From IMG/VR virus record IMGVR_UViG_3300047476_001053, positions 1 through 40,704 of that record: a DNA stretch of 40,704 nucleotides; one strand, written 5' to 3'. Positions 1 to 7,031 of the stretch are shown here, piece after piece. The notes under the pieces are model-generated. The model did no database searches and was not told the DNA's origin. It worked only from the letters and a program-made list of their open reading frames with translations. The translations under genes were made by a program, and so were the position numbers. This DNA comes from a virus. Positions within the stretch are counted from its first letter, which is position 1, and every line of letters begins with the position of its first letter.

Positions 1-605
1 GTATTGCTAGGTGCGCTGATTTTTTCTACGTATTCACGCATTAAATCAACTGCTGTTTTTTGCATTGGACGACGTGATTCTGTCATTTCTTCCTCTTCGT
101 CTTCCTCTTCGTCTTCTTCGGCTTCCATCATGGAGAATTCTTCTTCGCCATCTTCTTCGCCATCTTCTTCGCTGTCCATGCCCATGTCAGACATGTCATC
201 GTGTTCTTCTTCGCCAGCTTCGTCGCCCATTAGCTGTTCAAATTCAGCTTTTAGTGCTTCTAATTCTGACTCAAGATCCATAACTTTTTGCTCTAGATCT
301 TCTTCGCCGCCCATGTCGCCCATGTCGCTGCCCATGTCGCCCATGTCGTCGCCCATGTCGCCCATGTCTAATTCGCCGTCATCTTCGTCATCGCCTTCGC
401 CAATGCCGTCGGTTTCGTCCATAGCAATTTCGTCTACTAGACCTTGAACTTGATTGCCACCAATGTCTTCTTCGGTGTATTCTTCGTCCATTAGACTTTC
501 GTAAATATCACGTGATTTTTCAACCACGATGTCGTGAAACAACGCACGAGCTTTATCTTCCTCGTCGTTGATAATGTGTTCAATTAGCTGTTCATATTTG
601 TTCAT
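1..605 (-). CDS. Acidic prohead core / scaffold protein (gp67/gp22-like), partial
   Basis: The open frame reads leftward from ATG 605-603 and leaves the window, so the C-terminus is missing. A strong ribosome site (AAGGAG) lies just upstream of the ATG. The N-terminus (LIEHIINDEEDKARALF...) has the pattern I recall for T4 gp67, a small prohead core protein: a short helical start followed by an acidic tract. After about residue 55 the protein becomes extremely Asp/Glu/Met/Gly-rich, with GDM repeats at about residues 79-99. A short coiled-coil-like stretch (EQKVMDLESELEALKAEF) and a second acidic tract follow. Position downstream of the portal matches the T4 head cluster (20-67-68-21-22). It is longer than T4 gp67, so it could be a merged core/scaffold protein. 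The role in building the procapsid core is inferred; the family call is moderately sure. Confidence 0.6.
   Translation of the reverse strand, partial: MNKYEQLIEHIINDEEDKARALFHDIVVEKSRDIYESLMDEEYTEEDIGGNQVQGLVDEIAMDETDGIGEGDDEDDGELDMGDMGDDMGDMGSDMGDMGGEEDLEQKVMDLESELEALKAEFEQLMGDEAGEEEHDDMSDMGMDSEEDGEEDGEEEFSMMEAEEDEEEDEEEEMTESRRPMQKTAVDLMREYVEKISAPSN
310..369 (-). repeat. Tandem 21-bp repeat encoding MGD-type acidic repeats
   Basis: Three copies of a 21-bp unit, each holding two CCCATGTCG nonamers plus a variable triplet, start at 310, 331 and 352 (the last copy lacks the triplet). On the coding (minus) strand they encode Met-Gly-Asp repeats inside the acidic core protein. This is a likely slippage-prone low-complexity tract. 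A second, shorter 12-bp periodicity encoding Asp-Gly-Glu-Glu is visible near 139-175. Confidence 0.85.
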
Positions 606-636
606 TAGGAACTCCTTATAATAATATGGCTGTATT

Positions 637-644
637 TTATTTAC
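637..644 (-). promoter_or_regulatory. Candidate late promoter for the acidic core gene
   Basis: The minus strand reads GTAAATAA, a weak match to the T4 late element TATAAATA. It would start a transcript about 26 bases upstream of the ATG at 605, leaving room for the AAGGAG ribosome site. It lies in the only non-coding gap (606-698) in this part of the head cluster. Confidence 0.35.
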
Positions 645-698
645 TAAAATACTTAGATTATGGGGTTAAATAGGTGTTTTTTGAAGGATTTAGTCAGA

Positions 699-923
699 CT
701 ACACCGGTCCAGCTGCTGCTACAGGTGGTCTATACTGCTTGGTAATCTTTTCTAATTTGTGTTCGTGCTCGACTTTACGCACATCACTGGCCATACGTAA
801 ACGATTGAGATCGCCTAAAGTTAATCTAGTTTTTCTAAGATCGCTCAACTTCAAAGGGGTATTATCTTCTGCTGAAGAGTGATAACCAGGTTTGGCGGGA
901 TCGTAAAGTTCGTTTAGTAGCAT
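699..923 (-). CDS. Conserved small head-cluster protein, function unknown
   Basis: This 74-aa protein is encoded between the portal and the acidic core protein, on the same strand. It is basic and mostly helical in appearance (DLRKTRLTLGDLNRLRM, then a Lys/Glu-rich helix) and ends with a Pro/Ala tail. I recall short proteins of this style (LRKT-LTL-x-LN-LR) beside gp20 in other T4-like aquatic phages, but no function is known to me. It might be a prohead core or portal-assembly factor by location (the T4 gp68 slot), which is inference only. No Shine-Dalgarno sequence precedes it; instead a TAAATA late element ends exactly five bases before the ATG, implying a leaderless message. Confidence 0.7.
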   Translation of the reverse strand: MLLNELYDPAKPGYHSSAEDNTPLKLSDLRKTRLTLGDLNRLRMASDVRKVEHEHKLEKITKQYRPPVAAAGPV

Positions 924-928
924 ACTAG

Positions 929-936
929 TATTTAAT
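929..936 (-). promoter_or_regulatory. Late promoter element, predicted leaderless start
   Basis: The minus strand reads ATTAAATA followed by CTAGT and then ATG (923). If the element spans about -13 to -6, as in T4, the A of the ATG is +1. The same layout recurs at 20677-20690 and 38587-38600. Confidence 0.6.
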
Positions 937-948
937 CAAATTTTGGAT

Positions 949-2670
949 TTATGCTGGTACTCCGGCTGCTGGAGCTGCTGCTACTCCAGCTGCTGCGCCT
1001 GGCTGTGGTCCGCCTAACGGACTCATTCCTTGTGCAGCACCCGGCGGTGCTATTTCCCCGCCTTCAGCTGGTGGTGTCACTGCATCTAAATCGCCTGCAA
1101 TACCACCTGGACTAATACCTACGCTACGCAAGTTTGGATCTTCAACAGGAGCCTGTTCAACGTCGCCCTGTTCTTCGGCCCACATTGTTTCGTTTTCGTT
1201 CATTTCCTGTTCAGTCATACCCAAATAACGCTTCATCAAGAAACGTTTACTCATATACGGGTATGCTTCAAGTTGTGCAAAAGTAGCAATTCTAGCACTG
1301 TCTACGTCAGCTTGTCTGTACTGTGCAAAGTTTTGCGGCTCTTCAAATATTAAATCAAATAACTGTCCGTCGATGTTTATACCGCGCCAGCGCATGAACA
1401 GCTTAAATTCTTGATCTAATTTGTCTACAATCATGCTTTGCAAACGCTTGCAATACTGATTAAAGCGCCATTCTTGTATAAGCGCAGTGCCCACACGCCC
1501 GTCTGTGACCGATCTAGCACCGTCGTCTAATTCGGTAGGCAAATAGCTGCTGGGAATACGTAGGCCACGGAACAACTTGTTAGTAAAGAAGCGTAAATCT
1601 GTAATTTCACCTAGGTTTTGACCACCCGGAAACACATCAATACTGGATCCTCTACCTTCGGCAGTGACTGGGAAGAAATAGTCTTCCATCATGCTCAGCG
1701 GGTTGTAAGTGGCATCCATCATGTTGGTGCCACCACCTGTTTGTGTAGGAATTCTGCGCTGATGTATTTCGTTTTTGATACGTTCTACATAAGCCATTGC
1801 CATGTGACTGGGCATGTTTCCTACGTCAATTTTAAACACTCTACGCTCAGGCGCACGTTGTATTCTGTAGATAATAATTGCATCTTCCAGCAATTCTTTT
1901 TGTTTAAACACCTTGAACACATTTTCCAGTACACTATTACCAAACGGCCAATATACGTCTAGCCCTTCAGTCAAACTCAAGTGTACCACATGCTCGGCAT
2001 TAATAGCCGATTCGTTCTGTGCTCGGGTAAATCTAGTACCACCCGAATACGGGGTTGCCGGTTGCACATAACTACCGCTTGGTCCGCCTACTTGTGGGTG
2101 ATTGATATAGGTATCTGAAGTTGATACTGCTGTGACAGTTAAATTTTCAAAATTTGGATTTAAGTCTTTAACAATATATTGTTCGGGCTTTTTGCCTTCG
2201 GCTTCGTTAACAATAACTTTGACAACTTTGCTCATTTCAACCCAAAACATCTTGAATGTTTCTGGGTCTCTAACAAAAACTTGGTCACCGTACTTTATAG
2301 TATTACGAACAATTTTAAATATTCTTTTGTTTAATTCGTTTAATGCTACCCATTGTTGTAGCTGTTCTTTGATAATTTTTACTTCGTTATCAGTGGGTTT
2401 TTCTTTAAAATGAATATCAAATGCTGTACCGTTTGCTTCGTTTTTTTGCGACATAAACTCGGCAAGAATATCCAATGCTGCATTGATTTCCGAGTCCATG
2501 TCCATTTGTTCGTATTGATTATAACGCTCAACACGATTTGGATGCCCAATATAAACTTCTGGTAAGTTGCTTTGATAATTTTTAAAGCCTGGGTCAGCCT
2601 GGCGACCGCTGCCCAATGGACTTACATTGCTGGGTAAATTAGACGATTTAAAATATTTTTTCCAAGACAT
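949..2670 (-). CDS. 20: Portal vertex protein gp20
   Basis: This 573-aa protein is a clear T4-type portal (T4 gp20 is about 524 aa). Twelve copies form the ring through which DNA is packaged and to which the neck binds. Family hallmarks include the early VERYNQYEQMDMDSEINAALDI block, the ERRVFKIDVGNMP segment near residue 280, the YFFPVTAEGRGSSIDVFPGG segment near residue 340, and the LPTELDDGARSVTDGR block near residue 385. The last ~60 residues are a low-complexity Pro/Gly/Ala tail, probably disordered. It is followed downstream by the 74-aa protein and the acidic core protein, matching T4 head-gene order. A TAAATA-type late element lies about 20 bases upstream. The call is very sure. Confidence 0.95.
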   Translation of the reverse strand: MSWKKYFKSSNLPSNVSPLGSGRQADPGFKNYQSNLPEVYIGHPNRVERYNQYEQMDMDSEINAALDILAEFMSQKNEANGTAFDIHFKEKPTDNEVKIIKEQLQQWVALNELNKRIFKIVRNTIKYGDQVFVRDPETFKMFWVEMSKVVKVIVNEAEGKKPEQYIVKDLNPNFENLTVTAVSTSDTYINHPQVGGPSGSYVQPATPYSGGTRFTRAQNESAINAEHVVHLSLTEGLDVYWPFGNSVLENVFKVFKQKELLEDAIIIYRIQRAPERRVFKIDVGNMPSHMAMAYVERIKNEIHQRRIPTQTGGGTNMMDATYNPLSMMEDYFFPVTAEGRGSSIDVFPGGQNLGEITDLRFFTNKLFRGLRIPSSYLPTELDDGARSVTDGRVGTALIQEWRFNQYCKRLQSMIVDKLDQEFKLFMRWRGINIDGQLFDLIFEEPQNFAQYRQADVDSARIATFAQLEAYPYMSKRFLMKRYLGMTEQEMNENETMWAEEQGDVEQAPVEDPNLRSVGISPGGIAGDLDAVTPPAEGGEIAPPGAAQGMSPLGGPQPGAAAGVAAAPAAGVPA

Positions 2671-2690
2671 TAGTTATTCCAAGTATGCTA

Positions 2691-2698
2691 TATTTACC
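2691..2698 (-). promoter_or_regulatory. Candidate late promoter for the portal gene
   Basis: The minus strand reads GGTAAATA in the 31-base gap between the tape-measure-like gene and the portal gene. It predicts a leader of about 15 bases before the ATG at 2670. The match to TATAAATA is partial. Confidence 0.4.
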
Positions 2699-2701
2699 GT
2701 G

Positions 2702-4972
2702 TTATGCTAGCTCGTTCGCTAATCTTTCGCTGTACTTGACATTATCTTTCATGGCATCCACAAGTTTAGACAAGTTGTCAATTTGTTCCTGCATCATTGA
2801 CATCTGCATTTTATTATCATCGGCGATTTGAGTTTTAACTTGTGTCATGGTTTGAACCAATCCCGTTGGACTGGATAGCACTGTTTCCAGCGCAGTACTT
2901 AACGCAGTTGGTAATTCTTGTAGCTGCTCTTTTGCAAGCGCCGGTTTGTACTCTTGCGAAGATGGTTGCGCTGCTCTGGTTGCTGCTGCTACCGCAGTAA
3001 ATGATGATTGCATTTGCTGTACATTATTTGCTAAATTACCAATAGATGCAGCACCTGCTAATTCAACAGGAACTGATGTGCCGTTCTTCAATGGGATTAT
3101 TGCTTCAGGACCTGCTTCACCGACCCACGATAATTGTGTTCCACTTACAATACCGCCACGTGCATTTCTGGGTATGTTGCTTAAAAATATATCAAATCTA
3201 TCTATCAACGGCTTAACATATTTGGTATACATCTCTGCCAGATCAGCTTTGTATCTGTCTGTACCATAGTCCTCTGTGGGTTCTGTTCCCGGTGGCGATC
3301 CTTTGGGGGCTGATTTACCAGTCATGAGTTTGGTAGTGGCAAAAACCAAATCGTTTACTGCCTGAGTGGCCTTTCCTAAAGCGTCGGTAAATGGTGTCAA
3401 AAATGGTCCAATATTTTGCGACATTGCCACTGCAAAACCTTGCACATTACCCTGGAAGTCCATTACATTTTTTGTAAGTTTGTCATTGGCCTTCATTAGA
3501 TTTTCTGCATTTTGTCTTGACTTGTCAAGATTTTCTTTTGTGTAGAGACCAGTGCTTAACATACTGTTAAACATGCCAGCAATTTGATCTAGCCCAGATG
3601 CACCCAGTCTTGCTGCCATATTAATTACTGCGCCGCCTGATTGTTTGACAATACGTTCTTGTTCTTTGTTTACTGCCGATACTCCTTCTAGAACTTGATT
3701 TTGCACCTGACTGGCACTTATACCTGCATCTTTGATATTTGCATAAGTGCCTTTGATCAAAGTTTCAAATTCTTTGTTTTGACTCATTGCAATGTTGGTT
3801 GCTGCGTCTGTGATCGCAGTACCGCCGCTTGACACATACTCCAAGAATCCTTTTTTAGCATAATCCGGCATAGCTTCGTATGCTTTTTTAAATTTTTCTG
3901 CTTCTTGTGGAGAAAGCTGCGCCATGATGTCGGCTTCCATTGCTTTGGTTCTAGCTTCTTCCATTGCAGCTTTGGCGTTTTTGCCTGTAATATCTGCCAA
4001 CACCTTTAAATCTACTGCGTATTGTCTTGTTGTTTTTGCTACTTCTTTCGCATCCAAGGCTTGGAACTTTTCAGCAGTCATATTACTACGCATGCTTGCA
4101 AGTACTTGTGCAGCAAGTTCTGCTTGTTCTTCAGTAGTATATCCTAGTAGGCGCAGTTCCTTACGCATAGAACTTCCGTCTGCTTGCACTCTACCAAATT
4201 CATCGGCTACTCTGGCCACTTTGTCAACAGCAAGTGCGGTATTCATGCCCATGGCTCGCAGTTGTGGTTCAACCTTGCTCATTGATGTCGAAAACTGATC
4301 CACTGTGAGTCCTGCTGCAAACGCCAGTTTTCTCATGCCAGTCATACTATCAGCAAAACTGGCACCCATTTTGTTAAAAGTAGCATAGGACTTGATAGTG
4401 TTATTGAGTTCCGAAGACAACATGCCTATTGTTGTTTTCAGGCCTAGCTTGATCAATGAGCTGCCTACTTCTGGTAGTTTTTCAAATTCCGCGGGCAATA
4501 ATTTTTTAGCTACTGCACCTAGTCCGTCACTGACTGCATCTACTCCAGTAGCCAATAGAGTAGTGGCTTGTTTGACTGGGTTGGTTGGCAGCTCACCAAA
4601 GTTTTTGGCCCAAAGAGCACTTACTTCAACCGCAGTGGCGCCCAATTGTTTTAGATAGGTAGCAGCTCCTGAATCCTTGATGTCAGAACCAGCAATGCTG
4701 ACACGATTGATATTTTCAGATAGATTAGAAAAAAGACTGCGGGCAGCACTTTCGCTGGACTTGGCACTTGATGCCATTTGCCCCATGGAATCTGCAGCTC
4801 GATCTGCGAACCCGGCTTGTTGCTTTGATGCTGATGCAATTTCAGAATCCGCTCGACGTTGGCGTCCTTGCGAAACTGTCATAGCCTGCAATAATGCTCT
4901 CAGAGTGGACTCTGTGGCTGCATTATCTGCACTGACAACACCTACTCCTGGAATCCGAACATTTACCGACAT
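2702..4972 (-). CDS. Tail tape-measure-like protein (gp29-position analogue)
   Basis: This 756-aa protein is Ala/Lys/Gln-rich and largely helical, with long amphipathic stretches, as expected for a tape measure that sets tail length and fills the tube. Near residues 602-630 it carries ARGGIVSG ... WVGEAGPEAIIPL, a motif I know from tape-measure proteins of many siphoviruses and myoviruses. A hydrophobic segment near residues 140-200 could be membrane-active during ejection. It is divergent from gp26 and gp51; in T4 the tape measure gp29 also belongs to the hub gene set, so the setting agrees. If extended as a helix (about 0.15 nm per residue) it would span roughly 110 nm, which is an estimate only. 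It could instead be another hub-associated structural protein. T4 gp29 itself is not obviously recognisable in the sequence. Confidence 0.7.
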   Translation of the reverse strand: MSVNVRIPGVGVVSADNAATESTLRALLQAMTVSQGRQRRADSEIASASKQQAGFADRAADSMGQMASSAKSSESAARSLFSNLSENINRVSIAGSDIKDSGAATYLKQLGATAVEVSALWAKNFGELPTNPVKQATTLLATGVDAVSDGLGAVAKKLLPAEFEKLPEVGSSLIKLGLKTTIGMLSSELNNTIKSYATFNKMGASFADSMTGMRKLAFAAGLTVDQFSTSMSKVEPQLRAMGMNTALAVDKVARVADEFGRVQADGSSMRKELRLLGYTTEEQAELAAQVLASMRSNMTAEKFQALDAKEVAKTTRQYAVDLKVLADITGKNAKAAMEEARTKAMEADIMAQLSPQEAEKFKKAYEAMPDYAKKGFLEYVSSGGTAITDAATNIAMSQNKEFETLIKGTYANIKDAGISASQVQNQVLEGVSAVNKEQERIVKQSGGAVINMAARLGASGLDQIAGMFNSMLSTGLYTKENLDKSRQNAENLMKANDKLTKNVMDFQGNVQGFAVAMSQNIGPFLTPFTDALGKATQAVNDLVFATTKLMTGKSAPKGSPPGTEPTEDYGTDRYKADLAEMYTKYVKPLIDRFDIFLSNIPRNARGGIVSGTQLSWVGEAGPEAIIPLKNGTSVPVELAGAASIGNLANNVQQMQSSFTAVAAATRAAQPSSQEYKPALAKEQLQELPTALSTALETVLSSPTGLVQTMTQVKTQIADDNKMQMSMMQEQIDNLSKLVDAMKDNVKYSERLANELA

Positions 4973-4982
4973 TTTTTTAACC

Positions 4983-4990
4983 TATAAATA
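4983..4990 (+). promoter_or_regulatory. Late promoter for the gp26-gp51-nucleosidase operon
   Basis: An exact TATAAATA, the T4 late promoter consensus, lies 35 bases upstream of the gp26 ATG. The predicted start near 4996 gives a leader of about 30 bases. It faces a minus-strand element at 5005-5012. Confidence 0.75.
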
Positions 4991-5004
4991 TAGTACATCA
5001 ATTA

Positions 5005-5012
5005 TATTTATG
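5005..5012 (-). promoter_or_regulatory. Late promoter for the tape-measure-like gene
   Basis: The minus strand reads CATAAATA, one mismatch from the T4 late consensus, 32 bases upstream of the ATG at 4972. With the plus-strand element at 4983-4990 it forms a compact divergent late promoter pair, each element lying within the other's transcribed leader. Confidence 0.65.
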
Positions 5013-5025
5013 GGATCAAAAAAAC

Positions 5026-5862
5026 ATGGCAAATCCTGCTAATAACCCGCTGTTCAAACATTTTCGTCAACCAGCAATTTATTTAAAACTGCCCAGCCAG
5101 GGTAGATTTTGGCCCGAAGGCTCTATTGACATACCGCCCACTGGCGAAATTCCTGTATATCCAATGACAGTCAAAGATGAGATCACTATCAAAACACCAG
5201 ACGCACTAATGAACGGTGTTGGGGTAGTAGATACCATACAAAGTTGTTGCCCAAACATCAAAGATGCTTGGAAAATTCCAGCATCGGACCTAGATGCTAT
5301 TTTGATTGCTATAAGATTGGCCAGTTATGGTTCAGACATGGATATTGAAAGTGTATGTCCAGAATGCAACGAAACCACAACCAATGTGGTAGATTTGCGT
5401 GTGCTGTTAGATAACTTAAAGGCGCCCGACTATCGCCCAACCCCAATTGAGAATCTAACATTCAACTTTAGACCACAGGCATTTGAAACCATGAACAACA
5501 CCAACATCATGGTGTTCGAACAGCGTAAACTGCTAGATGCTATTACCAGCAGTGAATTGTCAGACGAAGAAAAAACTGCTCAATTCAATTCAATTTTTCC
5601 CAAATTAACTGATTTAAATGTGCTGGCTCTGGTTTATTGTATTGAATCAATTGTGACTGGCGACGGCACTCAAGTGTCAGAATTTAGATTTATTAAAGAG
5701 TTCATTGAAAACTGTGATCGAAATGTTTATGCAGAAATTAAATCGCAGATCGAAAAATTTGTAGAATCAACCAAACCCAATGCACTTGAAATCGAATGCG
5801 GCGAATGTCACAAGACCTATCGTACAGAACTAAACTTTGATAATGCCAATTTTTTCGGTTAA
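5026..5862 (+). CDS. 26: Baseplate hub protein gp26
   Basis: This 278-aa protein resembles the gp26 family of T4-like phages, a baseplate hub assembly component (T4 gp26 is about 208 aa). Recognisable features are the start NPLFKHFRQPAIYLKLPSQG, the segment PDALMNGVGVVDTIQSCCP at residues 58-76, and AILIAIRLASYG at 91-102. Two Cys pairs, CPEC (C111, C114) and CGEC (C258, C261), could form a zinc ribbon closing the C-terminal domain. It opens a three-gene late operon with gp51 and a nucleosidase, driven by the TATAAATA at 4983. No strong Shine-Dalgarno sequence is seen. The family call is sure; the zinc site is inferred from Cys spacing. Confidence 0.85.
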   Translation: MANPANNPLFKHFRQPAIYLKLPSQGRFWPEGSIDIPPTGEIPVYPMTVKDEITIKTPDALMNGVGVVDTIQSCCPNIKDAWKIPASDLDAILIAIRLASYGSDMDIESVCPECNETTTNVVDLRVLLDNLKAPDYRPTPIENLTFNFRPQAFETMNNTNIMVFEQRKLLDAITSSELSDEEKTAQFNSIFPKLTDLNVLALVYCIESIVTGDGTQVSEFRFIKEFIENCDRNVYAEIKSQIEKFVESTKPNALEIECGECHKTYRTELNFDNANFFG

Positions 5863-5873
5863 GGCTTTTGACT

Positions 5874-6086
5874 ATGTCCACTGAGGACATGATAGCTTAC
5901 TTTGATAGATTAGAAGCACAGTCAAAAGCCATAAAAGAAGAAGTTTTAAGATTATGTTGGTACATGCGCGGTGGACTTGATTACAATGATGCCATGCTGC
6001 TGAGTTTAGATGAACGTAGAATCATTAGCAAAATAGTCAAAGACAATCTAGAAACTGCCAAGAAATCAGGAATGCCATTTTTCTAA
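5874..6086 (+). CDS. 51: Baseplate hub assembly protein gp51-like
   Basis: This is a small 70-aa protein. I chose ATG 5874 because AAGG lies nine bases upstream; a TTG at 5868 in the same frame would sit too close to it. The core RLCWYMRGGLDYNDAMLLSL followed by DERRIISKIVKDN and the ending GMPFF match my memory of gp51-type hub assembly catalysts, which in T4 act in hub construction but are not in the virion. Placement directly after gp26 supports the call. Its stop overlaps the next start (TAATG), indicating translational coupling to the nucleosidase. The assignment is moderately sure because the protein is so short. Confidence 0.65.
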   Translation: MSTEDMIAYFDRLEAQSKAIKEEVLRLCWYMRGGLDYNDAMLLSLDERRIISKIVKDNLETAKKSGMPFF

Positions 6087-6622
6087 TGCAAGATATTATC
6101 ATATTGGCTATTCGGGAAGAAGCCCCAAGTCTGCAGCAGTATCCCAATGTATTCTTTACCGGAGTAGGCAAAGTAAATGCAGCACTGACTGTGGCAAAAC
6201 TCATACACGAATACAAACCAAAACGAATATTCAATTTTGGTACAGCCGGTGGAATCACACAGACAGGACTAGTGCATTGTACTCAATTTGTACAAAGAGA
6301 CATGCTGTGTATGCCATTAATGCCCAACCCAGGCCAAACCCCGTTTGAAACCAAGCATGCTATTATAACTGACCCAACAGGTGCTATATGCAGCACAGGA
6401 GACAACTTTGTCACCAACAATATCTTGGACATACCAGCTGATGTAGTAGATATGGAAGCCTATGCACTAGCCAAAGCATGCGAACTCAACAACATCAAAT
6501 TTCATTGCTACAAATATGTCACTGATCAAGCAGATCACTCAGCAGGTACAGATTGGCAAACTCAAGTAGCATCAGGTGAACCATATTATATTAAAGTTCT
6601 TAAAGACTTTAATCTATTATAA
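6086..6622 (+). CDS. MTA/SAH nucleosidase-like enzyme (PNP/UDP phosphorylase superfamily)
   Basis: This 178-aa protein belongs to the nucleoside phosphorylase/nucleosidase fold. Visible motifs are the N-terminal acidic pair in AIREEAPSL (residues 8-15), FGTAGG (51-56), STGDNFV (103-109), VVDMEAYALA (120-129), whose Glu should bind the ribose, and TDQAD (146-150), whose Asp would protonate the purine N7. The VDME motif and downstream Asp favour the 5'-methylthioadenosine/S-adenosylhomocysteine nucleosidase branch. Such enzymes hydrolyse MTA, SAH and 5'-deoxyadenosine to adenine plus a sugar. It is shorter than bacterial Pfs (about 230 aa), so it is a compact form. It starts inside the gp51 stop codon (TAATG) and ends the late operon, before the terminator hairpins at 6623-6676. 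It could aid SAM by-product clearance for the radical-SAM enzymes across the gap, which is inference. The exact substrate is not determined by sequence. Confidence 0.75.
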   Translation: MQDIIILAIREEAPSLQQYPNVFFTGVGKVNAALTVAKLIHEYKPKRIFNFGTAGGITQTGLVHCTQFVQRDMLCMPLMPNPGQTPFETKHAIITDPTGAICSTGDNFVTNNILDIPADVVDMEAYALAKACELNNIKFHCYKYVTDQADHSAGTDWQTQVASGEPYYIKVLKDFNLL

Positions 6623-6676
6623 AGATTAGCTGCGCTAATCTATTGATTTCGCTATCGCTCATCAATATGTTTTTTT
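6623..6676 (+). terminator. Tandem hairpins ending in a T-run, end of gp26 operon
   Basis: Right after the nucleosidase stop there is a perfect 8-bp stem with a 3-base loop (6623-6630 / 6634-6641). A second 7-bp stem follows (6641-6647 / 6661-6667), and a run of seven Ts lies at 6670-6676. This is a good rho-independent terminator for plus-strand transcription. Confidence 0.7.
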
Positions 6677-7031
6677 AAGTTTCATCTAGATTAATCGGTC
6701 ACTCTTTGCCCAGGGCGGGCAAAAAATATATGCGCTTCATCTGAGTAGCACAGTCACTGATATTAGAGCATTACAGAGGCGGTTGTCCTGTACCTCGAGC
6801 TCCGTTCTTGTACAACGGCGGGTTAATTTACATATATCAGCATGTAGTTAACCGTGCGATATCGCTATCGCGTCTTTTTAGCCTTTTTAATCCTGTTCAA
6901 ACAACTAAATCGCGGCATTTGCGATCTTCATCCCGAAGGGTAGTAGTTGAGTGCTTCTTGCAGCGAGAAGGCTTCCGTCCCTGTGTCTATTTCAACCAGG
7001 TATAGGGCACACGATATTGGCTTGTGCGAGC
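6677..7031. other. Non-coding convergent gap, candidate structured RNA
   Basis: About 355 bases with no convincing gene lie between convergent genes. The segment is richer in GC than its neighbours and full of inverted repeats: TTTGCCC/GGGCAAA at 6704-6722, CCGTT/AACGG at 6802-6818, an 11-pair bulged stem at 6822-6852, and GCGATA/TATCGC at 6856-6871 followed by T5. CAACTA (6902-6907) pairs with TAGTTG (6944-6949) and encloses two smaller hairpins (ATCGC/GCGAT near 6909-6925 and CCC/GGG near 6932-6940), giving a three-way junction. GCACA/TGTGC lies at 7007-7027. A 65-codon frame at 6808-7005 looks random. I do not recognise a tRNA, tmRNA, RNase P, group I intron or named riboswitch. The coding strand of any RNA is unknown. 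Confidence 0.5.
6856..6879 (+). terminator. Stem-loop with T-run inside the non-coding gap
   Basis: GCGATA and TATCGC form a 6-bp stem with a 4-base loop, followed by GTC and five Ts. It looks like an intrinsic terminator for plus-strand transcripts, either a backup to the one at 6623-6676 or the end of a small RNA. The CGCTATCG core also occurs in the loop of the upstream hairpin (6650-6657). Confidence 0.5.

Noticed and set aside
4-447. 147-aa Ser-rich frame on the plus strand
   Set aside because: It is the antisense of the acidic core gene; poly-Ser arises from the complement of Glu/Asp codons.
658-675. Plus-strand TTAAATA as a late promoter
   Set aside because: It points into the antisense of the head genes, with no plus-strand gene downstream.
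5868-5873. TTG start for gp51
   Set aside because: Only three bases separate it from AAGG; the ATG six bases on has normal spacing.
6704-6722. TTTGCCC/GGGCAAA hairpin as a terminator
   Set aside because: It is not followed by a T-run on either strand in the proper position, so it is listed only as part of the structured gap.
6808-7005. 65-codon open frame on the plus strand in the convergent gap
   Set aside because: No ribosome site, residue composition is random and Arg/Ser-rich unlike real genes here, and it runs through several strong hairpins including a terminator-like stem.
6677-7031. Possible tRNA, tmRNA or group I intron in the gap
   Set aside because: TTCAAAC-like and other motifs are present but no cloverleaf arms, tmRNA ends or intron core pairings (P3/P7) could be drawn, and no split gene is present.
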